Notes under the pieces: model-generated | Told to the model about the DNA's origin: nothing | Databases searched by the model: none | The model's input: only the letters and a program-made list of their open reading frames with translations | Translations under genes and position numbers: made by a program | Assembly (NCBI GenBank): GCA_041664985.1 | Contig: JBAYJS010000014.1 | Location: forward strand, 1-24,060 | Reading direction: 5' to 3' | Source of the DNA: JBAYJS01 sp041664985 | GTDB lineage: Bacteria; Patescibacteriota; Patescibacteriia; Buchananbacterales; UBA6539 | Length of the DNA: 24,060 bases | Shown: one piece after another, positions 1 to 8,455 of the stretch | Layout: every line of letters starts with the position of its first letter | Position numbering within the stretch: the stretch's first letter is position 1

Positions 1-1
1 A

Positions 2-580
2 GCCAGTTTGGTTTTGAAAGAAAAACTGCCCAAGAAATTTTTCTTTTGGGCAACCGTGGCAATTATTGCAACCTATTTTGTGACTTTTGAAAATTTAGTG
101 CCAAATTTCAATACCGGTGAAAAAACAATTTTTGCCGCTTTGTTTTCTTTGGGCGCGGCGTTTGCTTTTGGCTCCTCAACGGTTTTTTCCAAACGCGCCT
201 TGCAAAAAGTCAGCTATAAAATGGGAACTTATTTGCGCTTTGGTTTAACGACGGTATTAATGTTTTTTATTGCGGCGAGTTTTGGTAATCTTAGTGCCAT
301 TTCCCAAATTACGCCAAAACAGTTTTTAATTTTTTTGTTGATTGTTTTTACTTCTGGTGCCGCTTCCATGTTTTTGTATTATTACGGTCTGAAAAAAGTA
401 ACCGCTTCGGTTTCAACCATTTGTGAGCTGGCTTTTCCGCTTTCGGCCATTTTGTTTGAATTTTTATTGCGGAGTCATTGGCTTTCCTGGTCGCAGTGGT
501 TAGGCGTTGTGGTTTTATTTATTGCCATTTACCAGGTTAGCGTCAAAACCCAAAAAATAGAAATCGAAAAAACCGCTTAA
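2..580 (+). CDS. EamA/DMT-family membrane transporter, C-terminal part (5' end outside window)
   Basis: The reading frame is already open at base 2, so the gene begins upstream and only about 192 residues are seen; the TTG at base 8 is not taken as the start. About six hydrophobic helices follow one another (FFFWATVAIIATYF, IFAALFSLGAAFAF, LTTVLMFFIAASF, FLIFLLIVFTSGAASMF, then two near the end). The last part, with YYYGLKKVTASVSTI and a proline in the next helix, matches the second EamA repeat of drug/metabolite transporters. Such proteins are inner-membrane exporters or exchangers of small metabolites; the substrate cannot be read from sequence. A terminator follows 25 bases after the stop. 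The family call is fairly sure; the specificity is unknown. Confidence 0.8.
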   Translation, partial: ASLVLKEKLPKKFFFWATVAIIATYFVTFENLVPNFNTGEKTIFAALFSLGAAFAFGSSTVFSKRALQKVSYKMGTYLRFGLTTVLMFFIAASFGNLSAISQITPKQFLIFLLIVFTSGAASMFLYYYGLKKVTASVSTICELAFPLSAILFEFLLRSHWLSWSQWLGVVVLFIAIYQVSVKTQKIEIEKTA

Positions 581-604
581 ATTTTGTTTGGGTTTTTAAA
601 CTAT

Positions 605-643
605 AAAAAATACCGACTAAGTCTTAATGACCAAGTCGGTTTT
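605..643 (+). terminator. Rho-independent terminator after the transporter
   Basis: A 7-bp stem pairs ACCGACT (612-618) with AGTCGGT (634-640) and is followed by a short T run. The loop is long (15 bases) and the T tract is short, so termination may be moderate. It separates the transporter from the pilus locus. Confidence 0.55.
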
Positions 644-702
644 GTGGTATTGATTAATCGGTGTGGTAGATTTTTGATGAAAATATTTAGGGGCATTAAT
701 CC

Positions 703-732
703 TTGGTAGCAGAGGGCAAAATATGTTATAAT
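703..732 (+). promoter_or_regulatory. Promoter of the pilus operon
   Basis: A perfect TATAAT lies at 727-732, preceded by TG at 724-725 (extended -10, TGTTATAAT). A weak -35, TTGGTA, lies at 703-708 with an 18-base spacer. Transcription would start near 739, about 34 bases before the receiver-domain gene. Confidence 0.6.
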
Positions 733-772
733 TAAAATAGCCATAAAACTAATTAATTTAAGTTTCTATATT

Positions 773-1159
773 ATGCCAGAAGGTGCAAAAAAAATTCTAA
801 TCATCGAAGATGACAAATTTTTGGCCAAAATGTTGGCGCGAATGCTTGAGTCTTATAAATATGAAACTATTTTGGCCGGTAGCGGTGCCGAAGGTTTGGC
901 TAAGGCTTTAGAGGGTCAAGTCGATCTGATTCTTTTGGATATCATGTTGCCGGATTTGGACGGCTTTGATCTGCTGGCTAAAATTAAAGATAATGTCACT
1001 TCTAAAGATATTCCCGTCATCATTATGTCGAATTTGGGTCAGCCTGAAGACGTGGCTCAGGGAAAAAAATTAGGTGCAATTGACTATTTGGTTAAAAGCG
1101 ACCTGAGTTTGGATGAAGTAGTAACCAAAGTTAATGCTTGTTTTGCCGGTAAAAAATAA
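773..1159 (+). CDS. Stand-alone CheY-like response regulator receiver
   Basis: This 128-residue protein is a single receiver domain with no output domain. The acidic pocket is E12-D13-D14, the phospho-acceptor is D56 in LLDIMLPDLDG, the switch serine is S86 in IIMSN, and the conserved lysine is K108 in DYLVKSD. It would take a phosphoryl group from a histidine kinase not encoded here and act by protein contact. It is the first gene of the pilus locus, 15 bases before pilB, so a role in controlling pilus assembly or motility (as PilG/PilH do) is likely, but this rests on context. There is no SD before the ATG. The family assignment is secure; the partner is unknown. Confidence 0.9.
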   Translation: MPEGAKKILIIEDDKFLAKMLARMLESYKYETILAGSGAEGLAKALEGQVDLILLDIMLPDLDGFDLLAKIKDNVTSKDIPVIIMSNLGQPEDVAQGKKLGAIDYLVKSDLSLDEVVTKVNACFAGKK

Positions 1160-1174
1160 AAATAAAATAATAAT

Positions 1175-2857
1175 ATGACTATTACCAATGAAAAATTAAA
1201 ACTTCTCATTGAGCAGCTTGACGTGGTACCAAAAGATCGACTGGAGTTAGCTTTTAAAATCGCTGCGGAGCAGAAAAAACCATTGGCGACGGTTTTGGTT
1301 GAAAGCGATTTAATTTCAGACGAGCATGTCGGTAAAATTATTGCTGATGAATTGGGTTACGAATTTATTGATTTAAGCAAAGTGGCAATTGAGGATGAAG
1401 TTTTACAGTTAGTGCCAAAATTGATGGCTAAAAGCCAAAAATTAATTCCTTTTGCCCACGACAAAGAAGGAATTAAGCTTGCCATGGTTAATCCCGGCAA
1501 TTTGGCAGCGATTAATCTTTTAGAAAAAAAGACCGGTGAAACGATTATCCCTTACTATACAACCGGCGTAAATATTGAAAATGCCCTGGTGCTTTATCAA
1601 AAAGGCATTCAAAAAGAATTTGCCGATATAATTTCTGAAAACATTAATCAAGCCAAGGACGGTGCCAAAGCCGAAGATCTGCCGATTATTAAAATTGTGG
1701 ATACGATCATTGAATATGCTTATGAAAATAAGGCGTCTGATATTCATATTGAGCCAACTGAAGAAAAAACCCTGGTTCGTTACCGGATTGACGGTATTTT
1801 GCATGATATTATTGAACTGCCAAAAAATATTCAAGACTTGGTGGTAACCAGAATTAAAATTTTAGCCAAGTTGCGAACGGATGAACATTTTAGTGCCCAG
1901 GACGGAAAAATCAGAGTTAAAATTGATGCTAATAAATTAGACGTTAGAATTTCAATTGTACCGATTGTTGAAGGTGAAAAAATCGTTATGCGTTTGCTGT
2001 CCGAGCGCAGTCGGCAGGTCAGCTTGGAAGAATTGGGATTTTCCAACGAAGATTTGGTTAAACTGCGAAAAGAATATACCAAGCCATACGGCATGGTTTT
2101 ATCAACCGGACCAACCGGCTCGGGTAAAACCACCACCCTGTATGGCATTTTAAAAATTTTGAATAAACGTGAAGTGAATATTTCCACCATTGAAGATCCG
2201 GTTGAATATGATATGGATGGCATCAATCAAATTCAGGTTAATGCCAAAACCAATCTGACTTTTGCCAATGGTTTGCGGTCAATTTTGCGCCAAGATCCGA
2301 ATATTATAATGGTTGGTGAAATTCGGGACGAAGAAACTGCGGAAATTGCAATTAATTCGGCCATGACTGGTCATTTGGTGCTTTCAACTTTACATACCAA
2401 TGATGCGCCAACCGCCTTGCCGCGCTTTTTAGAAATGAAAATTGAGCCGTTTTTGGTCGCGTCAACGGTTAATATTATTATTGCTCAGCGGTTGGTTCGA
2501 AAAATTTGTACCCAGTGCATTGTCAGCGAACAAGTGGAAATTGAGCAGTTAAAAACGAAATTTTCCGCCGCCTTGATTGATAAATATTTTAGCCCGGATA
2601 TTAAAACGATTCGTTTATATCACGGTAAAGGTTGTAAACTTTGCAGTAATACCGGCTACAGCGGCCGGGTTGGTATTTTTGAAGTTTTGGTGGTGTCTGA
2701 ACCGATTCGAGAGCTGATTATGGGTCGAGCCAATGCCGATGCCATCAGACAACAGGCCGCCAAAGAAGGCATGAAAACCATGATTGAAGATGGTATTAAA
2801 AAAGCCCTAAGTGGTTTAACCACTATCGAAGAAGTTTTGCGCGCGACCAGAGAATAA
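1175..2857 (+). CDS. pilB: Type IV pilus extension ATPase PilB (GspE family)
   Basis: This 560-residue cytoplasmic hexameric ATPase powers pilus polymerisation. The N-terminal third resembles the MshEN/GspE-N domain. The ATPase core has Walker A GPTGSGKT (residues 312-319), an Asp-box region around IEDPVEYD, Walker B with GEIRD (E382 in IIMVGEIRDEE) and a His box HLVLSTLHTND (H400, H407). A tetracysteine metal-binding site is present: C445 and C448 (CTQC), then C487 and C490 (CKLC). Length and motif order are those of full PilB proteins. The stop is followed 21 bases later by pilC. No retraction ATPase (PilT) lies in the window, so PilB versus a related GspE rests on the prepilin context. Confidence is high. 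Confidence 0.95.
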   Translation: MTITNEKLKLLIEQLDVVPKDRLELAFKIAAEQKKPLATVLVESDLISDEHVGKIIADELGYEFIDLSKVAIEDEVLQLVPKLMAKSQKLIPFAHDKEGIKLAMVNPGNLAAINLLEKKTGETIIPYYTTGVNIENALVLYQKGIQKEFADIISENINQAKDGAKAEDLPIIKIVDTIIEYAYENKASDIHIEPTEEKTLVRYRIDGILHDIIELPKNIQDLVVTRIKILAKLRTDEHFSAQDGKIRVKIDANKLDVRISIVPIVEGEKIVMRLLSERSRQVSLEELGFSNEDLVKLRKEYTKPYGMVLSTGPTGSGKTTTLYGILKILNKREVNISTIEDPVEYDMDGINQIQVNAKTNLTFANGLRSILRQDPNIIMVGEIRDEETAEIAINSAMTGHLVLSTLHTNDAPTALPRFLEMKIEPFLVASTVNIIIAQRLVRKICTQCIVSEQVEIEQLKTKFSAALIDKYFSPDIKTIRLYHGKGCKLCSNTGYSGRVGIFEVLVVSEPIRELIMGRANADAIRQQAAKEGMKTMIEDGIKKALSGLTTIEEVLRATRE

Positions 2858-2878
2858 AAATTAAAAACCGAAATATTT

Positions 2879-4108
2879 ATGAAATTTGTTTATCACGTTT
2901 TTGACTCAACCAATAAAACCAAAAAGGGAGTGGTTGATGCTTCAAATTTAAAGGAGGCGACAAAGCTTTTAATTGATCAGGGTTGGTATATTAAAAAAAT
3001 TGTGCCTAAGGGCGGATTTAAAACCGGTTTTTCCGAATTGAGTTTTGGGGGAGTTTCTTTGATGGAAAAAGTTTTAATGGTTAAACACTTGGGTACCATG
3101 ATTAAATCCGGCATCAATCTCAATGAAGCTTTGGAGGTAATTGCCGATCAGACCGTTTCCAAGAAATTTAAAAAAATCATTAATGATGTTTTAGACAGAA
3201 TCAAATCCGGCCAAAGCTTGGCAAACTCTTTGGCCCGTTACCCCAAAATTTTTGATCCGTTAATTATCAATATCATTAAAGTTGGTGAAGAAAGCGGAAC
3301 TTTAGAATCAAATCTTGAATATTTGTCCGGTGAATTGGAGGATCGATTGGAACTGAGACGCAATATTCGAGCCGCCGCTTTTTATCCGGCGATTGTTTTT
3401 TCGGCAACTTTAGGTTTAGGTTTGATTTTGGCCTATTTTGTTTTGCCAAAAATCACTCAGCTTTTCAAAACCATGGATTTTGATTTACCACTGCAAACTA
3501 AAATTTTGCTTTGGGTGGCAAATATTATGGATCATTACGGCCTTTATATAATTGCGGGCGTGATTTTAGGTCTTGTTGCTTTTAGAATTTTAACCAAGCA
3601 AGACTTTTTTAAACCGGCTTGGCATTGGTTTTTAATGAAAGTACCAATTGTTGGCAGTATTTTTATCAATTACAATTTGGTTTTAATGAATCGGACGCTG
3701 GGAATTTTACTCAAAAGCGGATTGACGATTGATCAGGCCGTAGTTATTACTACCGACACCACTGCCAATTTTGTTTATCGTAAAAAGCTTAAAGAAATTT
3801 TGCCGCAAATTCAAACTGGTAAAAGATTATCCGATGTTATGACTGAATTTAAACAATCAAAAAGAAATCCAATTTTTCCGCTGCTGGTTATTAAAATGAT
3901 CGGGGTAGGTGAGAGAAGCGGCCGGCTTGATGAATCGTTAACTTATTTGGCTGATTATTATGAAAAAGAAGTCGATCATACCACTAAAAATTTGACTACG
4001 GTCCTAGAGCCGTTATTGCTAATTTTTGTCGGCTTGATGGTTGGTTTTGTGGCGGTTTCGGTTATTTCGCCGATATATCAAATCACCGGCAGATTTAACC
4101 AACAATAA
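2879..4108 (+). CDS. pilC: Type IV pilus inner-membrane platform protein PilC (GspF family)
   Basis: This 409-residue protein has two GspF domains (roughly residues 65-190 and 270-395), each ending in the family signature: GEESGTLE in the first and GERSGRLDESL in the second. Three hydrophobic stretches (AIVFSATLGLGLILAYFVL, YIIAGVILGLVAF and LLLIFVGLMVGFVAV) are the expected membrane helices. PilC is the membrane platform that couples the PilB motor to pilin polymerisation. The first minor prepilin starts 2 bases after its stop, so they are almost certainly co-transcribed. Nothing is missing compared with the family's usual 400-odd residues. Confidence 0.95.
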   Translation: MKFVYHVFDSTNKTKKGVVDASNLKEATKLLIDQGWYIKKIVPKGGFKTGFSELSFGGVSLMEKVLMVKHLGTMIKSGINLNEALEVIADQTVSKKFKKIINDVLDRIKSGQSLANSLARYPKIFDPLIINIIKVGEESGTLESNLEYLSGELEDRLELRRNIRAAAFYPAIVFSATLGLGLILAYFVLPKITQLFKTMDFDLPLQTKILLWVANIMDHYGLYIIAGVILGLVAFRILTKQDFFKPAWHWFLMKVPIVGSIFINYNLVLMNRTLGILLKSGLTIDQAVVITTDTTANFVYRKKLKEILPQIQTGKRLSDVMTEFKQSKRNPIFPLLVIKMIGVGERSGRLDESLTYLADYYEKEVDHTTKNLTTVLEPLLLIFVGLMVGFVAVSVISPIYQITGRFNQQ

Positions 4109-4110
4109 AC

Positions 4111-4563
4111 ATGAAGGGTTTTACTTTAATCGAGCTATTGCTAGTTATTGGGATGATGGCAATTGTTGCCGGCATGAGTGTTCCTTTTTTTCAAACTTTT
4201 CAGGTTTCTTCAGATCTATACACCAATACCAATACAATTGTTAAAACTTTAGATCGAGCCAGGCAGCAGGCAATCTCGGGTCAAAATAATTCTGACTGGG
4301 GAGTTTATTTTGCCAATGATGTTAAAAAGGTGATTTTATTTAAAGGTTCAAATTATGCCAGCCGCCAAGTAGATTACGACCAGGAAATTGTTTATTCAAA
4401 ACCTTTTAATCTTACAGCTGATTTCGGTAGTGAAGTCAGTTTTTCGGTTTATTCAGGTAAGGCTTCAAAAACCGGTACGATCAGTTTAAGCAGTCAAAAC
4501 AACGAAACTAAAAAAATTATAATTAAAGATTTGGGTTTAATTCAAATTGATAATGGCAGTTAA
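4111..4563 (+). CDS. Minor prepilin, GspH/FimT-like
   Basis: This 150-residue protein begins with a class III signal peptide, MKGFTLIELLLVIGMMA. The prepilin peptidase would cut between G3 and F4, leaving Glu at position +5. A globular domain of about 120 residues follows, mostly beta-rich with DWGVYF and SYSGKAS-like segments typical of GspH/FimT minor pilins. By position (first of four prepilins) and by type it would correspond to the H subunit of a pilus-tip priming complex. It starts 2 bases after pilC and its 3' end overlaps the next gene. No cysteine pair is visible. The prepilin call is secure; the H-type call is by order and resemblance. Confidence 0.85.
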   Translation: MKGFTLIELLLVIGMMAIVAGMSVPFFQTFQVSSDLYTNTNTIVKTLDRARQQAISGQNNSDWGVYFANDVKKVILFKGSNYASRQVDYDQEIVYSKPFNLTADFGSEVSFSVYSGKASKTGTISLSSQNNETKKIIIKDLGLIQIDNGS

Positions 4564-7519
4564 TAAAACTAAAATTAGACATTTGGTTTTGGGTTTTTCT
4601 TTGGTGGAAATAATTTTAGCTGTAGGTCTTTTTGGTTTGTTTGCCACGGCTTTGCTTGGTTTACTGATGGATTCTTACGGCAGTAATTTTTTAGCGGCAG
4701 AAAAAAATCAAGCCACGCTTTATGCTCAGCAGGGAATTGATGCAACCTTATCAATCAGACGCCAGGCTTGGAATTTATTGATTAATGGTGACCACAGTTT
4801 AACTAATAATTTGGGTCACTGGGAGTTTTCTGGCACGGCTGATTTACTGGTTGATAAATATAATCGTGTCGTTTCTATTTCTAATATTTGTCGCGATGGT
4901 AGTAATAATATTGTTGATTGTACTCAGGCCGGTGCCAGTCTTGATCTATACACTAAAAAAGCCGTTTGCAAGGTTTCTTACACCTCAATTAATCATATCC
5001 CAAATAATATTGAGTTGGTTACCTATCTGACCAATTGGCAAAGCCGCGACTGGTTTTCAACCAATTGGTTTTTAGGGTCGGGCCAAAGCTATTGGTCTAA
5101 TGCCAGTAAATATGATTCTGATGATGGCAATATTGATTATGCAACCGCTGGTGAGATTAAATTAGCCCAAACGGCTGGGTTGAAAAATCAGAATTGGAAT
5201 TTGGATATTGAGACTGACTATGTTTACGATCCGAATAAAATTGAAATTATTAACGGTATTGCTTGGTTAAAATCTTTGGGTGTTGAATATTCTGATCAAT
5301 CACAAAACGCCGGTTTTGACAGTTCTTCTGGGTGGAGTTTCAGTTGGTGGGACCAGGATTGGGGGGAGGTTTGGCCTTCCGGTAGTCGTCGTAGCTCGGG
5401 AGGCAATCCCGGCGGCTATTATCGTTTAATTGTTCCTCGGAGTAAAAATAATTTGGTCGGCGGTTGGACGGAAAGAAGTTTTACGGTCAGCCAAAGTAAT
5501 TTAAGCAGCGTCAAGCTTAATTTTGACTGGCGAGTTGAACAAAAATCCGGTGCGGTACCAAACACTTTCAGGCTTTATGTTTTTATTGATAAAAATGCCG
5601 GAGTAGAGCCAGTAATTGGTAATCAAGTCTGGGCCAGCCCGGAATTAAAAAGTTTATCGCCAATACCAAGTATTTGGAATAATGTTACTAATATTGATGT
5701 CAGTTCGGCAGTTTCCGGGCCGGGTACCTATTATTTAAAACTGGCGGTTTGGGTTGAAACGCCCAATCAAAATAGCGGTCAGTTTACTGTTGGTTATGAT
5801 AATGCCAAAGTAGTTTGGAGCTGGAATGGCGCCGGTTATCCGACTGATAAGCCGACGATTGAACCGGCCGCCAGCTTTACTGCCAATCAACTGCAAAATT
5901 GGCACGGATTTTCTGAGCAGGCGAGTAAAAACGGCGGTGAAATATATTACCAATTATCCAATGACAATGGCAGTACTTGGCGCTATTGGAACGGCAGCAC
6001 CTGGGCAGCGGCTGGGGCAACTAATTATAATACGGCCACCCAGATTAATGCCCATTTCAAAGATTTTTTGATTGATCCGAATAATTTTAAATTTAAAGCT
6101 TTTCTGGTTAGCAGCGGTACACAATTAGTTGGCCTTGATGCGGTTGGCGTTTATTATGCGACAGCCGAAGGTAAATATTGGGGCAATGAATTTTTAGTTA
6201 CTCAGCTAGGTCAGACTGGCGACATTGATGATAGTAATAAAAAAGTCTCACTGCGTTTTACCGCCCGCCAAAGTAAACTGGTCAATCAAATTAGAGTTTA
6301 TCAGGCAAGTACCAGTGGATTAGGTACTTTTAGAGTTGGTCTCCAGGCGGATAATGGCAGTGGTCAACCAAGCGGTACTTATTTGGCCTCGGGCACTTAT
6401 TTAAATATTCTCAATGGTTGGCAGTCAGTAACTATTTCACCCAACATTGCCTTGGTTAAAGATAAAATTTATCATATTGTAATTTCTCGCCAAAGCGGTA
6501 GCACCAAAGCTTACCGATTTAGTTTACCCCAAAATAATTTTTGGACTTACGATAATTTAGCCGATCCGAATTTAAATGTTTTATGGACGACCAACGGCGG
6601 TACCACTTGGTCGGTTTTGGCCAAAACCCCGATTTTTGTTTTGCGTTACACGGATAATACTTTTAATGGTATGCCTTGCCATAATTTTATTACTGACAAT
6701 AATAGCTATTCCAGAATTTATGGCAACCGGCAAAGAGGTCAAAGCTTTATTTATTCCGGTGACGATTTGGAAGTTTCTGGCGCTTCGTTTTATGTTCGCA
6801 AGCGCTCAGCTTCGGCGCCCGAAGATGATTTATATGTTAGCCTTTACAGTTTAAGTGATAATTTAGAATTAGCTTCAAGCACCTTGGCGACAGCTTCGCA
6901 AATTACTGATTCTTATTCTTGGCAAACCGCTAATTTTGCCAAAACCAAAATTTTGACCAATGGCAAAGAATATCGAATTTCACTTTACTCACCGCTGACT
7001 TCGTCAAATTTGGCTTACGATATCTATGTTATGGAAAATACCAATAATTCCGTTTATAATAATTTAAATTATTTAGGCACCGAAGCTCGCTATAGTCTCA
7101 CTAATAATGGGGGCAACAGTTGGAATTATTATAATCAGTATGACAGTGCTTTTCGTTTGATTTATTATCCGACCAGCACCGGTTATGCGCCTTTTGGGTT
7201 TTTTCTCTCGTCAGCTTTTGATACCGGCAGCCCAAGCAGTTTTAATATTTTGTCTTGGGACCAAATTATTCCTGCTTGCAGCCCGGCTTGTGAAATAAAA
7301 TTACAGCTTCGAACGGCGCCTGACGCCGGTGGCTTTCCCGGCAGCTGGACTGATTGGTTTGGCCAAACCGGTAGTGGCAGTTATTTTACCAATCCCACTG
7401 GCACTTTGTTGCCCTTGAATTTAAATTTTAACCAATGGGTTCAATATCGGGTTGAATTGACAGGCGATGGTAATAATACGCCGGTTCTAAACCAGATCAA
7501 AATAAATTATACGCCATGA
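4553..7519 (+). CDS. Giant prepilin-like surface protein (GspI/PilV position), 988 residues
   Basis: The ATG at 4553 is preferred to an upstream TTG at 4547; it overlaps the previous gene by 11 bases. The N terminus has a prepilin signal: GFSLVEIILAVGLFGLF, with cleavage after G14 and Glu at +5 (E19). Minor pilins are usually 120-200 residues, whereas this one carries over 900 residues of secreted-looking, Trp/Asn/Ser/Tyr-rich beta sequence. There appear to be a jelly-roll-like segment (about 250-420), a segment with NDNGSTWRYWNGSTW (about 455-480), and two related repeats (about 545-715 and 725-875), each ending in a GGxxW...F-x-L-x-Y motif. A C-terminal domain contains LQLRTAPDAGG and YRVELTGDG. 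Exposed at the pilus tip, it would be an adhesin; the ligand is unknown. Its TGA stop overlaps the next ATG. Confidence 0.8.
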   Translation: MAVNKTKIRHLVLGFSLVEIILAVGLFGLFATALLGLLMDSYGSNFLAAEKNQATLYAQQGIDATLSIRRQAWNLLINGDHSLTNNLGHWEFSGTADLLVDKYNRVVSISNICRDGSNNIVDCTQAGASLDLYTKKAVCKVSYTSINHIPNNIELVTYLTNWQSRDWFSTNWFLGSGQSYWSNASKYDSDDGNIDYATAGEIKLAQTAGLKNQNWNLDIETDYVYDPNKIEIINGIAWLKSLGVEYSDQSQNAGFDSSSGWSFSWWDQDWGEVWPSGSRRSSGGNPGGYYRLIVPRSKNNLVGGWTERSFTVSQSNLSSVKLNFDWRVEQKSGAVPNTFRLYVFIDKNAGVEPVIGNQVWASPELKSLSPIPSIWNNVTNIDVSSAVSGPGTYYLKLAVWVETPNQNSGQFTVGYDNAKVVWSWNGAGYPTDKPTIEPAASFTANQLQNWHGFSEQASKNGGEIYYQLSNDNGSTWRYWNGSTWAAAGATNYNTATQINAHFKDFLIDPNNFKFKAFLVSSGTQLVGLDAVGVYYATAEGKYWGNEFLVTQLGQTGDIDDSNKKVSLRFTARQSKLVNQIRVYQASTSGLGTFRVGLQADNGSGQPSGTYLASGTYLNILNGWQSVTISPNIALVKDKIYHIVISRQSGSTKAYRFSLPQNNFWTYDNLADPNLNVLWTTNGGTTWSVLAKTPIFVLRYTDNTFNGMPCHNFITDNNSYSRIYGNRQRGQSFIYSGDDLEVSGASFYVRKRSASAPEDDLYVSLYSLSDNLELASSTLATASQITDSYSWQTANFAKTKILTNGKEYRISLYSPLTSSNLAYDIYVMENTNNSVYNNLNYLGTEARYSLTNNGGNSWNYYNQYDSAFRLIYYPTSTGYAPFGFFLSSAFDTGSPSSFNILSWDQIIPACSPACEIKLQLRTAPDAGGFPGSWTDWFGQTGSGSYFTNPTGTLLPLNLNFNQWVQYRVELTGDGNNTPVLNQIKINYTP

Positions 7520-8049
7520 TAAAATTAAAATTTTTAAAAATTAAATTATTTTCTGCCGTTAAACACCAGCGCGGTTTTACTTTACTGGAGGCGATGCTTT
7601 ATCTAACCATCGTCAGTATCATTTTAGTGAGTATCTCATATTTAATGCTTGATGTAATGGCTGGTCAATCGAAAAGTTATGCCGGTTCGGAAGTAAATTA
7701 TAACGTTCGCTTCATTACTAATCTTTTAACCAAAGACATCAGATCGGCCAAAGAAATTGTAAGTTTGGATAGCGAAAATTTGGTTTTAACTCAGTCGGAT
7801 GGCAGCGTCACTTATAATTTTGACCCTACGGCTAAAATTTTAACTCGGCAAGTAGCCAGTCAAACTCCGGAAATTATAAATACAAACCGAGTTGAAGTTT
7901 TGGGTAGCTTTGTGGACCTGTCTTATTTGGGCCGAACAAAAAATATCGGCGTATCACTGAAAATAATTTATAAAAACCCGGGGAATTTGCCGGATTATAA
8001 CGCCAGCACAACGGCCGAATTTTCTACCGAGCTAAGAGGTCGTCGTTAA
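7516..8049 (+). CDS. Minor prepilin, GspJ/PilW-like
   Basis: This 177-residue protein starts inside the stop of the previous gene (ATGA overlap), so translation is likely coupled. The class III signal is preceded by a long basic leader: RGFTLLEAMLYLTIVSIIL, with cleavage after G20 and Glu at +5 (E25). The remaining 150 residues carry YNVRFITNLLTKDIRSAKEIV and alternating beta strands, as in GspJ/PilW minor pilins. It is third in the H-I-J-K order seen here. The prepilin identity is clear; the J-type assignment is by position and general resemblance. Confidence 0.82.
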   Translation: MIKLKFLKIKLFSAVKHQRGFTLLEAMLYLTIVSIILVSISYLMLDVMAGQSKSYAGSEVNYNVRFITNLLTKDIRSAKEIVSLDSENLVLTQSDGSVTYNFDPTAKILTRQVASQTPEIINTNRVEVLGSFVDLSYLGRTKNIGVSLKIIYKNPGNLPDYNASTTAEFSTELRGRR

Positions 8050-8058
8050 ATTGCAAAA

Positions 8059-8448
8059 ATGAATAACTTGAATAAAACAAAATTAAAACCAAACGGTTAT
8101 ATTGCCTTAGTGGCTTTGTTGATTGTCGCTTCAGCGGCTTTAACTATTGGTATTGCCGTTAGTTTGGCGGGAATTGAAGAAATTCAAGGCAGTTTTGGTG
8201 TTACGCAAGCCACTCGCGCTAAAAATTTGGCCAATGCCTGTGTTGAAGACGGTCTGGAAAAACTTAGAAAAAATTGGGCTGGGTTTTCCGGGCAGTTGTT
8301 AATAAATGGAAATTCTTGTATAATAAATACAGTGGTCAATGGTAATAATGCCACGCTGGTTGCCAGTGGTACGGTTGATATCTATACTCAAAAAATACAA
8401 ATTCAAGTTGATAACAATTTAAACGTTATTGCTTGGCAGGAGGAATAA
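8059..8448 (+). CDS. Minor prepilin, GspK/PilX-like, lacking Glu at +5
   Basis: This 129-residue protein has a basic leader and then NGYIALVALLIVASAALTI. Cleavage would be after G13, and position +5 is Val18 rather than Glu. In type II secretion, GspK at the tip also lacks this Glu, which fits its place as fourth of four minor prepilins. The mature part has AKNLANACVEDGLEKLRKNW and two cysteines (in NACVED and GNSCII) that could form a disulfide, as in PilX. It lies 9 bases after the J-type gene and is followed by an AGGAGG that serves the next gene. It is much smaller than classical GspK (about 300 residues), so it is closer to PilX in size. Confidence 0.75.
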   Translation: MNNLNKTKLKPNGYIALVALLIVASAALTIGIAVSLAGIEEIQGSFGVTQATRAKNLANACVEDGLEKLRKNWAGFSGQLLINGNSCIINTVVNGNNATLVASGTVDIYTQKIQIQVDNNLNVIAWQEE

Positions 8449-8455
8449 AAACAAA

